From Harpalus rubripes (lineage: Eukaryota; Arthropoda; Insecta; Coleoptera; Carabidae): a DNA stretch of 64,000 nt. Made by a program: the position numbers and the translations under genes. Under the pieces are notes generated by a model. The model had not been told where the DNA came from. It was given only the letters and a program-made list of their open reading frames with translations, and did not search any database. The DNA is taken from assembly GCA_963082715.1 (NCBI GenBank), contig OY720450.1:56018849-56082848 (forward strand), in the 5' to 3' direction. Positions 32,194-42,477 of this stretch are shown one piece after another; positions within the stretch are counted from its first letter, which is position 1; every line of letters starts with the position of its first letter.

Positions 32194-33292
32194 CAGGGTT
32201 GCCAGATTGGGCTACTTTTCGCAAATTGGGCTATCTTTTTATTGTATTCGCTACTGAAAGTTAAGAGCTAACGCCCGGTTACTGATTTGGGCTACTAGAG
32301 AAAAGAACTGGTTACTATTTTCTATTTTTTAATATTGTCAACTTTTGCCAGTACTGAAACGTGTAAGTAGCAAATTATCACACTGTTGTCTACCCTGTTT
32401 GCAGTCAGTGGCATTCGGGTGCTGTGTATTATCTGCTTTTGAACTTTTACGCGGGAATGGTCTGATGGTCGCTGGCTTAACGCGCAGCATGACGGTCGGG
32501 CGGAAGAAGGAACACGCGCAGAACGAAACATACAAAAGTTATTGTGAAGATAATTTTAGTGATTTAGAAAATTAAAGGAGTAATGAGAAATCTTGTAACT
32601 GTAGAATGGAGTGTTGCTTCAGGTAATGGGGAAATACCAAATGATACAGTGAAATTTTGGTCTTTAGTGTCAAATTATAAAAATGCTGTGAAGGAAAGGT
32701 GTTTCGAAACACTAGGTCGTTATGTTCTGAATTCATTGTGTGTTCCTATTAGTAACGCAGCCGTCGAACGGGTATTTTCGGTTCTTAATTCTATAAAAAC
32801 AAAGCCTAGAAATCGTATGAATCTGAGTATGTTAGATGCAATGTTACGAATAAGACTATATTGTTATACAAGAAACAAATGTTGTAAAATTTTTGAAATA
32901 ACGCAAACAATGTTTGATTTATTTACATCACAAATGTATTTAAATTTAAGTTCAAGTACTGACACCGATGATGAGACTGATATAGAATGTTTGATTGAAG
33001 TAATTATTAATTGTACTTTCTGAACATTTTCCGTTGATTAATTTAACTAATTTGTTACCTATTTAATTTAATACGGGCAATACATTCATATTTATTTTTG
33101 ATATTAATATTTAACTTTTGTATACTTTATTTTTATAAGTATTAACCATGTTATGTTCCATGTACATGTCATACAAATAAATTATAATAATTATGGTATT
33201 TTTTTCCTAAAAATAAAAAAACAACTCGCTACTTTGGGCTACTTTTTGTTTGGTTGTTGGCTACATTAAGAAATTAAAATCTGGCAACCCTG
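32194..33292 (+). mobile_element. hAT transposon, internally deleted (1099 bp)
   Basis: Terminal inverted repeats are CAGGGTTGCCAGATT (32194-32208) and its reverse complement (33278-33292). The 8-bp TSD is TATGGGAG (32186-32193 and 33293-33300), as expected for hAT. Subterminal GGGCTACTTTT and TTTGGGCTACTTTTT motifs are in mirror arrangement. It inserted in BEL-B pol 4 bp from the gypsy-M right end. Only a C-terminal part of the transposase remains. Confidence 0.95.
32345..33023 (+). pseudogene. hAT transposase remnant (N-terminal scrap and hATC dimerisation domain)
   Basis: The first frame (32345-32575) ends MVAGLTRSMTVGRKKEHAQN and so on, and may be the transposase start. The second (32583-33023, 146 aa) carries the hAT C-terminal dimerisation signature SNAAVERVFSVLNSIKTKPR preceded by LGRYVLNSLCVPI. 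The zinc finger and the central catalytic domain are missing, so no active enzyme can be made. A full hAT transposase is usually 500-700 residues. Confidence 0.9.
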
Positions 33293-33300
33293 TATGGGAG

Positions 33301-35838
33301 GATTTGAGATACGTAATTGGCTGTCAAACTCACCACAAGTACTCAAAGAAATGGAGGAAACAAATTTAGCAGATTTAAGAAAAATTTGTGATCAGAATAA
33401 TATCGAAAGAGTACTAGGAATGATTTGGATACCAAAAGAAGATATGTTCATATTTTCTACGAAGATTAAAGAAGAATTACAACCAATTATTTATAAGAAT
33501 GTCATACCAACAAAACGTCAAGTACTTAAATGTATAATGAGTATGTTTGATCCACTAGGTGTATTATCATTTTTCACCATTCATGGAAAAATATTAATTC
33601 AAGAAATATGGCGCTCATCAGTAGAATGGGATGAAGAAATACCACAGAATCTTTTCGAAAAATGGACACAGTGGGTGAAATCATTTTCAGAGATCGACAA
33701 AATAAAAATTCCACGATGCTATTTTAACAAATATTCAACAGATAGTTTGAAATCAGTTCAACTCCATATATTTGTTGATGCGAGTGAATCTGCATATGCC
33801 TGTGTAGCCTAGTTTAGAATTATTGAAAAGGGTAATCCTCGCTGTGCATTAGTATCAGCGAAATCTAAAGTAGCACCACTTAAACCAATATCCATTCCAA
33901 GATTGGAGTTACAAGCTGCGGTAATTGGGACGCGCTTAATGAAGACTATTTGTTCCAGTCACAATTTAATTATTTCTAAGAGATTTCTTCACACAGATTC
34001 AAGTACAGTACTACAGTGGATACGATCTGATCCGAGAAAATATAGGCAATTTGTAGCACTCAGAATAGGAGAAATCCTAACAGAAACAAATATAAATGAA
34101 TGGAAATGGGTTCCTACGAAACTTAATATCGCTGATGAAGCTACAAAATGGGGAAAAGGACCATGTTTCAACCCAAATAACCGCTGGTTCACTGGACCTG
34201 AGTTTTTATATCAACACGAAGAATATTGGCCAAAACAAAATATGTCTTCTAATATTACTGAAGAAGAACTTAGACATAGTAACGTTCATCAAGAAATCAA
34301 GACGGAAGAACTAATTAAATACAGTAATTTTTCAAAATGGGAACGTCTAGTTAGAGCTATTGGTTACGTACTGCGATTTATTGAAAATTGCAGAAGAAAC
34401 AATGTAAAATCTACTGGAAGGTTGAAACAAGAAGAATTAATTAAGGCCGAAAATATTTTGTTTCAAATGACACAAAACGAAACTTATAAAAAGGAAATAT
34501 CAATGTTAACAAACAAAAATCCGATTGACAAAAAAAGCACAATTTACAAACTGTCACCATTTGTAGATGAATTTGGAATAATCAGAGTCGACAGTAGAAT
34601 TCAAGCACCTCCTAATGTAACGTATGACACTAAATACCCAATTATTTTACCAAAACACCACAAAATTACCTACCTTATTGTACATTGGTATCATCGGAAA
34701 ATTTATCATGCTAATCAGGAAACTGTAGTCAATGAAATAAGACAAAAATTCTATATCCCAACTTTGAGAGTAATAGTCAAGAATATGATAAATTTGTGTC
34801 AATGGTGTAAAGTGTACAAAGCGGTTCCTGTAGCACCAAGAATGGCTCCGCTTCCTAAATCAAGACTGATGTCATTTGTACGTCCGTTTCCGTACGTAGG
34901 TCTGATTATTTTGGTCCCATAATGATTAATGTTAAAAGAAGTAGAGAGAAAAGATGGGTAGCTCTTTTCACATGTCTTACTATACGAGCAATTCATATGG
35001 AAATAGTACATAGTTTGACGACTGAAGCTTGTATTATGACAATACGACGTTTTGTTGCAAGAAGAGGCTCTCCATCAGAAATATACTCCGACAATGGGAC
35101 GAACTTCCAAGGTGCTAGCAAACAATTAACAGCTGAAATACAAAGAATTAATAACAATCTGGCTGAAACATTTACGAATGCTCATATTAATTGGATATTC
35201 AATCCTCCAGCAACTCCTCACATGGGAGGAGCCTGGGAAAGAATGATTAGATCTGTAAAAGAAGCTATGAAAGTAATGATAACAAGAACTCCAAATGAAG
35301 AAACCTTTAAAACTATAATTGCGGAAGTAGAAAATTTAATAAATACAAGGCCTTTAACTTACATACCACTAGAGCATGACAATCAAGAGACACACCGAAT
35401 CATTTCCTTTTAGGATGTTCTAATGGTATACATCAGCCTACCAAACCGAATGCTTTACAAAACAATCATTTAAGAAGCAGTTGGAATTTAATTCAAGAAT
35501 CAACCAATCAATTTTGGCATCGATGGATAAAGGAATATTTACCAATGATTATACGAAGGACAAAATGGTTTGCAGAAACAAAACCTATTAACACAGGCGA
35601 TATAGTCTTTATTGTTGATAGTAAAGTTAGAAACAACTGGATGCGTGGACGAGTCGTCAAAGTGATAAAAGGACAAGATGGAAGAATTCGACAAGCTATA
35701 GTTCAAGCTGGAAATAAATTCCTTAGAAAATCAGTTGTAAATCTCGCCGTACTGGATCTTCAAGTAAATGGTAAAACTGAATTAGAAAACCAGTTTTACG
35801 AAGGGAAGAATGTTACGAGAGACGGCGTTGAAAATTAA
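33301..35838 (+). pseudogene. BEL-B pol 3' half: RT end, RNase H, integrase
   Basis: It resumes exactly after the hAT target site (GGFEIRNWLSNS, as in BEL-A). RNase H (IFVDASESAYACVA) is followed by a stop at 33810-33812 where BEL-A has Tyr. The frame continues through FLHTDSSTVLQWI, the integrase zinc region (WYHRKIYHANQET, CQWCKVYK) and a frameshift near 34905. The core has IYSDNGTNFQG and MGGAWERMIRS. Another frameshift is near 35390, and the C-terminal part (WIKEYLPMIIRRTKWF) ends at 35838, 28 bp into the 3' LTR. At least two frameshifts and one stop lie here in addition to those in the 5' half. Confidence 0.93.
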
Positions 35839-36117
35839 AATAAATAGTAGGCAGATAAAAAATAAAAAAGATCTGAAAAAGTGTCAAAAATATGTTAAGA
35901 TTTATCTAAAAATAAGTAAAAGACTGAAAATGTAAGTTATTAAATATAATACTATGTAATTAATTAATTAACATTTAATTTGTATTTGTAGCTTTAAAGC
36001 AATTGTAATTAAAATTCCAATTCAATTACAATTCTAATTTCAACTTCGACAATTGTAATAATTAATAAAATAAATAAATAAATTGCTAAAAAGAACAGTC
36101 TACAAGTTATCTTAACA
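35811..36117 (+). repeat. BEL-B 3' LTR (307 bp)
   Basis: TGTTACGAG to CTTAACA, matching the split 5' LTR at 9114-9174 and 19437-19709. Confidence 0.93.
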
Positions 36118-36224
36118 CATCTATTTGGATTTAATTATGTACAATTTAAAGTACATATATGTATGTACTCAACATATTTCACCATAATCAATACAATACA
36201 TAATTATATTGCTAGATGCTGCCT

Positions 36225-36369
36225 TCCCAATACCCGACGATTGGTCGTCCTCTCTTCTTCTTCCCTGGTGGTATCCACTGAAACATACGCTTTGGCCAGC
36301 TATTTTCCTCCATCTTCATTAAGTGACCGAACCATTTTAGAGATCTCGTCTCTATTCTGTCTATTATAG
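36225..36369 (-). pseudogene. LINE reverse transcriptase C-terminal fragment
   Basis: The minus strand reads TRSLKWFGHLMKMEENSWPK followed by a Gly/Lys/Arg-rich PPGKKKRGRP motif. This is the hallmark ending of many insect non-LTR (RTE/Jockey-like) reverse transcriptases. Only about 45 residues survive, typical of a 5'-truncated LINE end. Confidence 0.75.
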
Positions 36370-36479
36370 TTAGTGAAGTTTAATTACAACAGTTTCTTCT
36401 GCGTTAAGTATTTGCTGTCTATAAAATATATTTTAAAAAACCGTTTTAGTTTCTTCTGAATTTAGTATTTTGTGAGTTG

Positions 36480-36660
36480 TGTTTTGTGTTTACGCTACAG
36501 TATTACTGCAGTGCCCAATTACCGGACAGGCTGACTATGCTGCAGCCTTGGGCGCACAGATTTTGGGGGCGCACAATTTTCTCGTCTCATTATAGTTTTT
36601 GGGGTGCTTTCATTTGATTAGAACTAAGACGACCTAAACCAGGCCCTGAATATTATTGGT
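36480..36660. other. Possible DNA-transposon end (unassigned)
   Basis: A GC-richer patch (GTGCCCAATTACCGGACAGG, CCTTGGGCGCAC, GGGGGCGCAC, CCAGGCCCTG) stands out from the AT-rich surroundings and resembles the ends of hAT-type elements. I found no matching second end, so this is a weak call. Confidence 0.3.
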
Positions 36661-36699
36661 TTGTTTTAATAAATATTACAAAATAATCCATCTGCAGTC

Positions 36700-37391
36700 A
36701 TGCCAAAAGCTTTAACAAAGCAATCGCAGAAGCAAATAACGAATGTCGTGAACTACTTCGAACGGGAACTGGCCAACGGTGGGCCTTTGATTCCGTTAAA
36801 ACCCGTTCGAGAGGTAATTTTTTTCAAACATTTCTTTTGTTATCAAACTTTAATTGAATTATGTATTTTTAGAGAGCAGCAGATGCCCTACAAATAAGCA
36901 AATCTGCTGTGTGCAAGATTTCGGGAAAAGTTAGAAGAGGCGAACCTTTAACATCACCGAAAAAGCCCAAACAACGGAAAAGACGGGTGACTGAAATTGA
37001 TAGTTTTACAGAAACTGCAATTCGAAATGTGATTTATGAGATGTACGCAAAAAGTAAGTTTATTATTACAAATATGTATATTAAATACTTCCTTTTGCAA
37101 TAATAATTATGGATTTCTAGAATCACACGTGACTTGCAAATCCTTGCTCGATATTTTAAAGTTACGAGGCATATTCAATGGTGGAATTTCAAGCCTTATA
37201 ACACTACTACACAATATTGGTTTTTCGTGGAAGCAGGATTGTAACAGGCGGGCCTACCACATGTCGTTACAAAAAGAATAAATTTTCTCTACAAATTTAT
37301 GAGAAATCTTAATGCAGATATTCCGCATAAAATGGTTTTCATGAATGAAACCTGGATATTCCAGAAGGGTTCCGCTCACCGAAGTCTGAGG
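36700..37391 (+). pseudogene. Tc1/IS630-like transposase-type gene, three exons, truncated
   Basis: Exon 1 (36700-36813) starts MPKALTKQSQKQITNVVNYF. Exon 2 (36873-37053) has the helix-turn-helix segment RAADALQISKSAVCKISGKV and a basic linker. Exon 3 (37121-37281) has LLDILKLRGIFNGG and LLHNIGFSWKQDCNRRAYH. Both introns have GT and AG ends (36814-36872 and 37054-37120) and join in frame. After 37281 a one-base shift leads to FMRNLNADIPHKMVFMNETW, where related insect proteins have an Asp-Glu-Thr-Trp motif, so the presumed catalytic Asp is Asn. The coding sequence ends abruptly at 37391 against the second satellite. The family is widespread and repetitive in insects; its relation to Tc1/IS630 DDE enzymes is inferred from memory of the fold, not shown here. 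Confidence 0.65.
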
Positions 37392-37893
37392 GTCACACTA
37401 TGTTAAATAATTTTTTTCATACCTTTCTACGGGGGACGCTATGTTAAAATATATATTAAATAATTTGATATAATGCATACTATTTATTTCTAATAATTTT
37501 AAAGCGGCACGCGGACTTATAAAGGAGATATCTAAAAATATATTCACATAGGATATAACGTAAACTTTATTAATTATTTACAAATACCTTACTGGTGGCG
37601 CTATTACAAAATATATATGAGTATATTTGTTATAATACATACTAATTATTTATAAAAATTTCGAACCGGCACTCTTAAGATATGTAGGGAAATATCTAAG
37701 ATTACACATTGTGATGGGTCACACCGGTCACACTATGTTTATGAATTTTTTTCATACCTTTCTACGGGGGACGCTATGTTGAAATATATATTAAATAATT
37801 TGATATAATGCATACTATTTATTTATAATAATTTTAAAGCGGCATGCGGACTTATAAAGGAGATATCTAAAAATATATTCACATAGGATATAT
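37392..37893. repeat. Second tandem repeat, three units of about 168 bp in A-B-A order
   Basis: Units can be aligned on GACGCTATG (37435), GGCGCTATT (37607) and GACGCTATG (37770), giving steps of 172 and 163 bp. Units 1 and 3 are near-identical (CTTTCTACGGGGGACGCTAT and GGACTTATAAAGGAGATATC in both). Unit 2 is a diverged relative (AATACATACTAATTATTTATAAA). This suggests a dimeric satellite of about 335 bp. Confidence 0.75.
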
Positions 37894-39876
37894 AGGGAAC
37901 AAACAAATTTGTTTATTATCTGCTACCATTGACCATAACCTGTAAAATTTGAGATTAGTAGAATCATCAAAATTTATATATCCATCACTTACCTGCGTCT
38001 GATAATTTTTATTTATACTTTCTTTTAATGTATATTTTATTGTCATTTATTTGTAAATATCTATAATAATAACCATCGTTATAGCTCATAGCTGGTTACG
38101 TCAAAAGAAGTGGCCGCTAGAATCATTCTGGTATAAATAAATCTATTTTTGAAGATCATATAAAATTTATTATTTCACTACTTATTTATCCTTTCATCAA
38201 GTTTATTATAATTGTATTGCAAAATATTGGATGCCCTTCTTTTACATATTCCTTAAAACCTTTTTAATTGTTTTACCATACAATGTTTTTTAAATTCAAC
38301 AGGTTGTTAATGTTAACTGATATTCTTTTATTTTATATATTATATTAATTATTGTTAAGTAGATATATTTATATCAATTATTAATAATTCATTTTCAAAA
38401 TTATAATTTTTCACTTTTGAAAATAATAAAAGTTACTAGACAGGATCAAAATGAAATCTTCAGGACCAAACGAACGAACCATTACAGATTGTCAGCCATC
38501 TTTGTCGAACGGTGCATGTCAAGATTTGAGCATTTCGGTACGCGCCAACTTCATGGACTAGATTTGCGGAGTCGATATATGCATAAGTCGTGATTTGAAG
38601 AGGGCTATGTAAAAGTATTCGTGTCTTGAGACCCTAGCCTTGAAAAACTGATAAATACATGTACAATATACATGTTTATTACCTTCCGTCACCTTTAGGT
38701 AAGGAAGGTTTTCTCTTTGGTCAAAAAATTGGGTGGTGAGTTTTTGATGAATAAGCACGTTTTAGGGTCCCTAGAATACGATTTTACTATTTTTACGATG
38801 ATGTATGTGTGTGTGTGTAACAAAATTTTCGTCTACGATAACTTCCATACTACAATTCTAAAAATTATAATTCTTTCGTATTTCTCTTCGTTACATCCAT
38901 GTGAAGAGCTGATTAGATTTTGGTTAGAATTGGACAACCGGAAGTACCCTCATTTAAAGATTTTAACAGTTTTTCTTGAAAATCTATGTAAAATATCATT
39001 TTTTCACATTTAATGTTACTATAAATATTAAAGAATATTTTATTCTCTATACGATTTGACTGCATTTTATACTTAATATTAAATGGATATAGAGTTAAAA
39101 AATTATAAAGAAATTAAATTTCATAAAGTAGCCATAGCTATGGAAACAGCTACTATATTAAGAAAATTTTGATTGAAAGATATCAGTGTCAAGTGAAATT
39201 GACATAGTGTGTTTGTTTTATAATTTTACTGCAAATATAGGATCTTTTGCTATAAATTTTCTGTATGGAATTTTCTTAAAATACATGCAACTGCCGGAAG
39301 GTAAAGTACAAGAAATATAATCTTTAGCAAGGAACTTTCTGTATGAAATTTGTACAAAATACATAGAACTGACGGAAGGTAATGTGCTGGCCACATCAAT
39401 TTTTAAATTTTATTTTTAAGTATTTATATACTTTGCTGTGAGACTGATATTAAATGTGTGCATATATACTGGTATCTAAAATAATTTATATTTTGCAATA
39501 CAATAATAAATATTTTTTGTGTATATTTTGTTTGATAATGATTTGCTAATCCTTTATTTTTCTTAAGACCAGGCAGTGAATTCTAAATTTTTAAATAAAA
39601 TTGTACATTTTATATCAATTCTCAAGAAAGAAGTACCTAGTTTGAAATAAAGTTCATGCCCAATTATTCAATAATTGTTATTATTATTACATATTTCAAT
39701 ACAAATAGAACGGAAGAATTCGATCACTCTTAACAAATAAACTAGAAATATGCATAGGCTATTTTGATTGATTTTATAAAGGCTTTACACTCTTGTCTTA
39801 ATCTTTTATTTATCGCTTATAAAACCTTATTTTAGAAATACAAGCAAGACGAGTATAGAAAGAAAAATGAGATAAC
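37894..39876. other. AT-rich noncoding stretch with a two-copy 78-bp repeat
   Basis: No gene or known TE protein is visible. At about 39242-39397 two diverged tandem copies of about 78 bp are present (each with TTTCTGTATG, AAAATACATG or AAAATACATA, and CGGAAGGTAA). TTACCTTCCGTC at about 38681 is the inverted form of GACGGAAGGTAA at about 39373, possibly the ends of an old inverted-repeat element. Confidence 0.5.
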
Positions 39877-40056
39877 TGTTTTGTTTGTTCTTCTTCTGTA
39901 CTTTATTTTAATAAAACACTTTACTATTGTTAACTTTTTATTAGTTTTCTGTTACAACATCCAGTCATGACTTTCTTGGCGGCAATGAATAATAATAATA
40001 TTGCCAACCTCAGGTACACACAATACAAAAATAACTATATTTCAAATATCACTACA
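39877..40056 (-). repeat. Gypsy-P 3' LTR (180 bp)
   Basis: It pairs with 48592-48777. The pol stop codon (40052-40054) lies just inside it. Confidence 0.94.
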
Positions 40057-40714
40057 CCTTCCCTGTTACAAAATCTTTATACTTGGAGGGGCACTTAATT
40101 ACTCTACCATATCTTGTTTTTATAACAGAAGAGTCTGATAGATTTGCACAACCCGTAGTAGACCTACTAGGACTCATTGAACTAATATTCTCATTTATAT
40201 TATTACTATTATTGCAAGTAATATCATTATTGGTAGTACTGTCTAATATGTTTGTATAATTGCTGGTATTTGCATCAGTAAGAATATCAGTCTCTTCTGT
40301 ATTTCTAAAAATAGGTTCATTAGCTGTTTTCCTTAAATAACTAGAATTACGCCTATAACTATTATTGCTTTGGTCTTTTACAATATATGACCTTGGTGTC
40401 TCACATTTGGATTCAACCTGAGCATGCTGCCAAGCTTTATCTTTTAATAAAAGTACATTTTCTCCCGGAACAAAATCAGGTCTGCGTTTAGCATTTTTAT
40501 CATAGTTTACTTTGTTTTGAACTTGTACATGCTCAAGTTGCTCTCTTACATCCGTTTTAACACCTGGTTCTAATAGTGATGTTTTTACAGGTAACTTAGT
40601 TCTAGTGAGCCTGCTCATTAACATTTGTGTTGGTGAATATTTTAATCCCGCAACAGGCATGTTTCTATACTCTTAAGAGTGCACTATATATATCGTCTGA
40701 TTTTTTGAGCAATC
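40052..40714 (-). pseudogene. Gypsy-P integrase C-terminal part
   Basis: Next to the Copia target site the minus strand reads RLLKKSDDIYSALLRV, then a stop caused by a small indel near 40665, then MPVAGLKYSPTQMLMSRLTR. Further on is the typical gypsy integrase C-terminus (RRPDFVPGENVLLLKDKAWQ). An Asn/Ser-rich tail ends in RYGRVIKCPSKYKDFVTGKV. The part upstream of the Copia insertion is at 45327-45859. Confidence 0.88.
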
Positions 40715-40719
40715 GTTTG

Positions 40720-40912
40720 TAATAATATAATTCAGATTTGATTCTTTAAGATCATTTTACCAAAGTAGTATTTGTTTTATTATAACCGTTGCTAAGTTTC
40801 ACCGGAACCAAATATGACAGTTAATTAAGTTAATAAATATATGACATGTATGTTTTTTCTTTTGCAATAAATAAATTAAAATAAGTACGACTCTATTCTA
40901 CAAAAACTATTA
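40720..40912 (+). repeat. Copia 5' LTR (193 bp)
   Basis: TAATAATATAATTC to CAAAAACTATTA; same as 45134-45326. Confidence 0.94.
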
Positions 40913-40915
40913 AAT

Positions 40916-40928
40916 TGGTAGCAGAGCG
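40916..40928 (+). other. Primer-binding site (initiator tRNA-Met type)
   Basis: TGGTAGCAGAGCG, 3 bp after the LTR. As I recall the 3' end of insect initiator tRNA-Met (with CCA), its complement reads TGGTAGCAGAGC, a 12-base match. Confidence 0.8.
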
Positions 40929-41084
40929 TAGTTCATAGAGTTGAAATATCTATTGGATTAACACCCATAGCGTAGTTCATAAGAGCTGAACAGGCTGAAC
41001 TGTCTATTGGATTAACACCCATTGGACTGAATTGGATAATTTATTGAATGAGTTAAAAGGTGAGATATTTAACAATTTCTCATC

Positions 41085-42477
41085 ATGGATATTAATTCAG
41101 CCAGAATAGAACAATTAACTGAAAAAAAATTATAATGTTTGGAGTATGAAAATCGAAGCTTTGCTTGAAGCAAAACAGCTATACGAAGATGTGATAGAAA
41201 ACGATGAACCCAAGAAAGATGAAAGTAAGGAAAATATTATGAAAATATATAAAGAGTGGAATAAGAAAAATAAAGAAGCTTTAGGAATTATAATTCTATC
41301 GTTATCTAATGAACAGGCCATTGTATATAAAGGTATCAAGAATGCAAAGACAATTTGGAATGCAATTAAGACAAGATATGAGGGAGCCCTTGAAGACAGT
41401 AAACTGGATTTAATGCTTGAGTTGACAAAGCTAAAAAAATCTAACCGTGAAAGTATGGAGGAATATCTAACAAGAGCACAAGGAATTTCACGCCAGCTAA
41501 CTGAACTTGGAAAACAAATAACTGAACGTGAACTTGTCAGATATATCATTGAAGGACTAACTGAGAAATATGAATCAATTGTGCTTGCCCTATCAATAAA
41601 TAGAAGTATCAGTTTTACAGACATGAGACAAACTTTGCTACATTTTGAGAAGGAAATAGAAACAAAAACCGAAATGAGAGCTTTCCGAGTTACAGATAAA
41701 CGAAGAAATATGTATAACCAGAGATTATGCTTTGTATGTAACAAACCAGGGCATATTGAAAAAGATTGTTGGTTCAAAGACAAGAACAAAACCTTTAGGA
41801 GGGACAACTCCAAGACAAAAATACCAACTAAACAATTTAAAAAATTGAATATTCATAAAGACAACAGGAGGGAACATGCAACATTCGTAAGAGAAAATTC
41901 ATGTAAAGAAAAAATAGAGATATGCAAAGAAAAGACAGAACACGCTATGATAATTACAGATAAATTGGTAGAACCAGAAGAAATGAAATGGATTTTAGAC
42001 TCAGCATGTACGTCACATATGACATCAAAGGAAAACTGGTTGGAAAATATTAAAGAAGAAGAAAAATTTGTAAATGTTGCAGAAGAAGACAGAATGATAA
42101 AGACTGTTAGCAGAGGAGAAATTAGAGCATCTACTGAGATTGAAGGAGAAACATCAAACTTGAAATTGAAGAATGTACTTTACGTACCTAAGCTAAGAGG
42201 AAATCTTATGTCAGTCCCAAGTATAGTCAAAAATGGAAATGAAGTAGTTCTGAAGAAAGATGGAGCATACATTTATTCTGAAGAAGGCGACCTAATCTGC
42301 CAGGGTGAACTTGAAGATAACATGTTTGTCATAAATATGACACAAAGAGCTAATAATAATATAAAAAATGAGGAATGTTTCGGAACCAAGGAATATCTAC
42401 AGAAACTTTGGCATCGAAGATTGGGTCATACAAACAATGATTATATAAAGATAATGCAAAAAAAGGTCTATGGTTAG
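41085..42477 (+). pseudogene. Copia gag, protease and start of integrase
   Basis: The natural start is probably the ATG at 41085 (MDINSARIEQLTEK), but a run of eight A residues near 41122 shifts the frame. The open part runs from 41146. Gag (about 41130-41700) has WSMKIEALLEAKQLYEDVIE, then TRYEGALEDSKLDLMLELTK and YIIEGLTEKYESIVLALS. A CCHC knuckle (CFVCNKPGHIEKDC) is at about 41730. The protease (WILDSACTSHMTS) is at about 41992. The gag-pre-integrase domain (LWHRRLGHTNNDY) is at about 42410. It ends at a second single-base shift in an A-run near 42465. Confidence 0.92.

Larger units (their letters stand above)
9114..36117 (+). mobile_element. BEL/Pao retrotransposon BEL-B, host of the 27-kb nest
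   Basis: The element starts TGTTACGAG at 9114 and ends CTTAACA at 36117. The 5' LTR is split: 9114-9174 plus 19437-19709, 334 bp in all. The 3' LTR is 35811-36117, 307 bp. The 27-bp length difference is fully explained by two indels (21 bp after AAAATAAAT and 6 bp in a CCAATT run), which confirms the pairing. Flanks CATAT (left) and CATCT (right) are a plausible 5-bp TSD with one change. Gypsy-L sits in the 5' LTR. Gypsy-M and a hAT element sit in pol. The protein-coding part is dead (see the two pseudogene entries). Confidence 0.92.

Noticed and set aside
41130..41813. 227-residue Ser/Leu-rich minus-strand frame
   Set aside because: Antisense of Copia gag, with no independent support.
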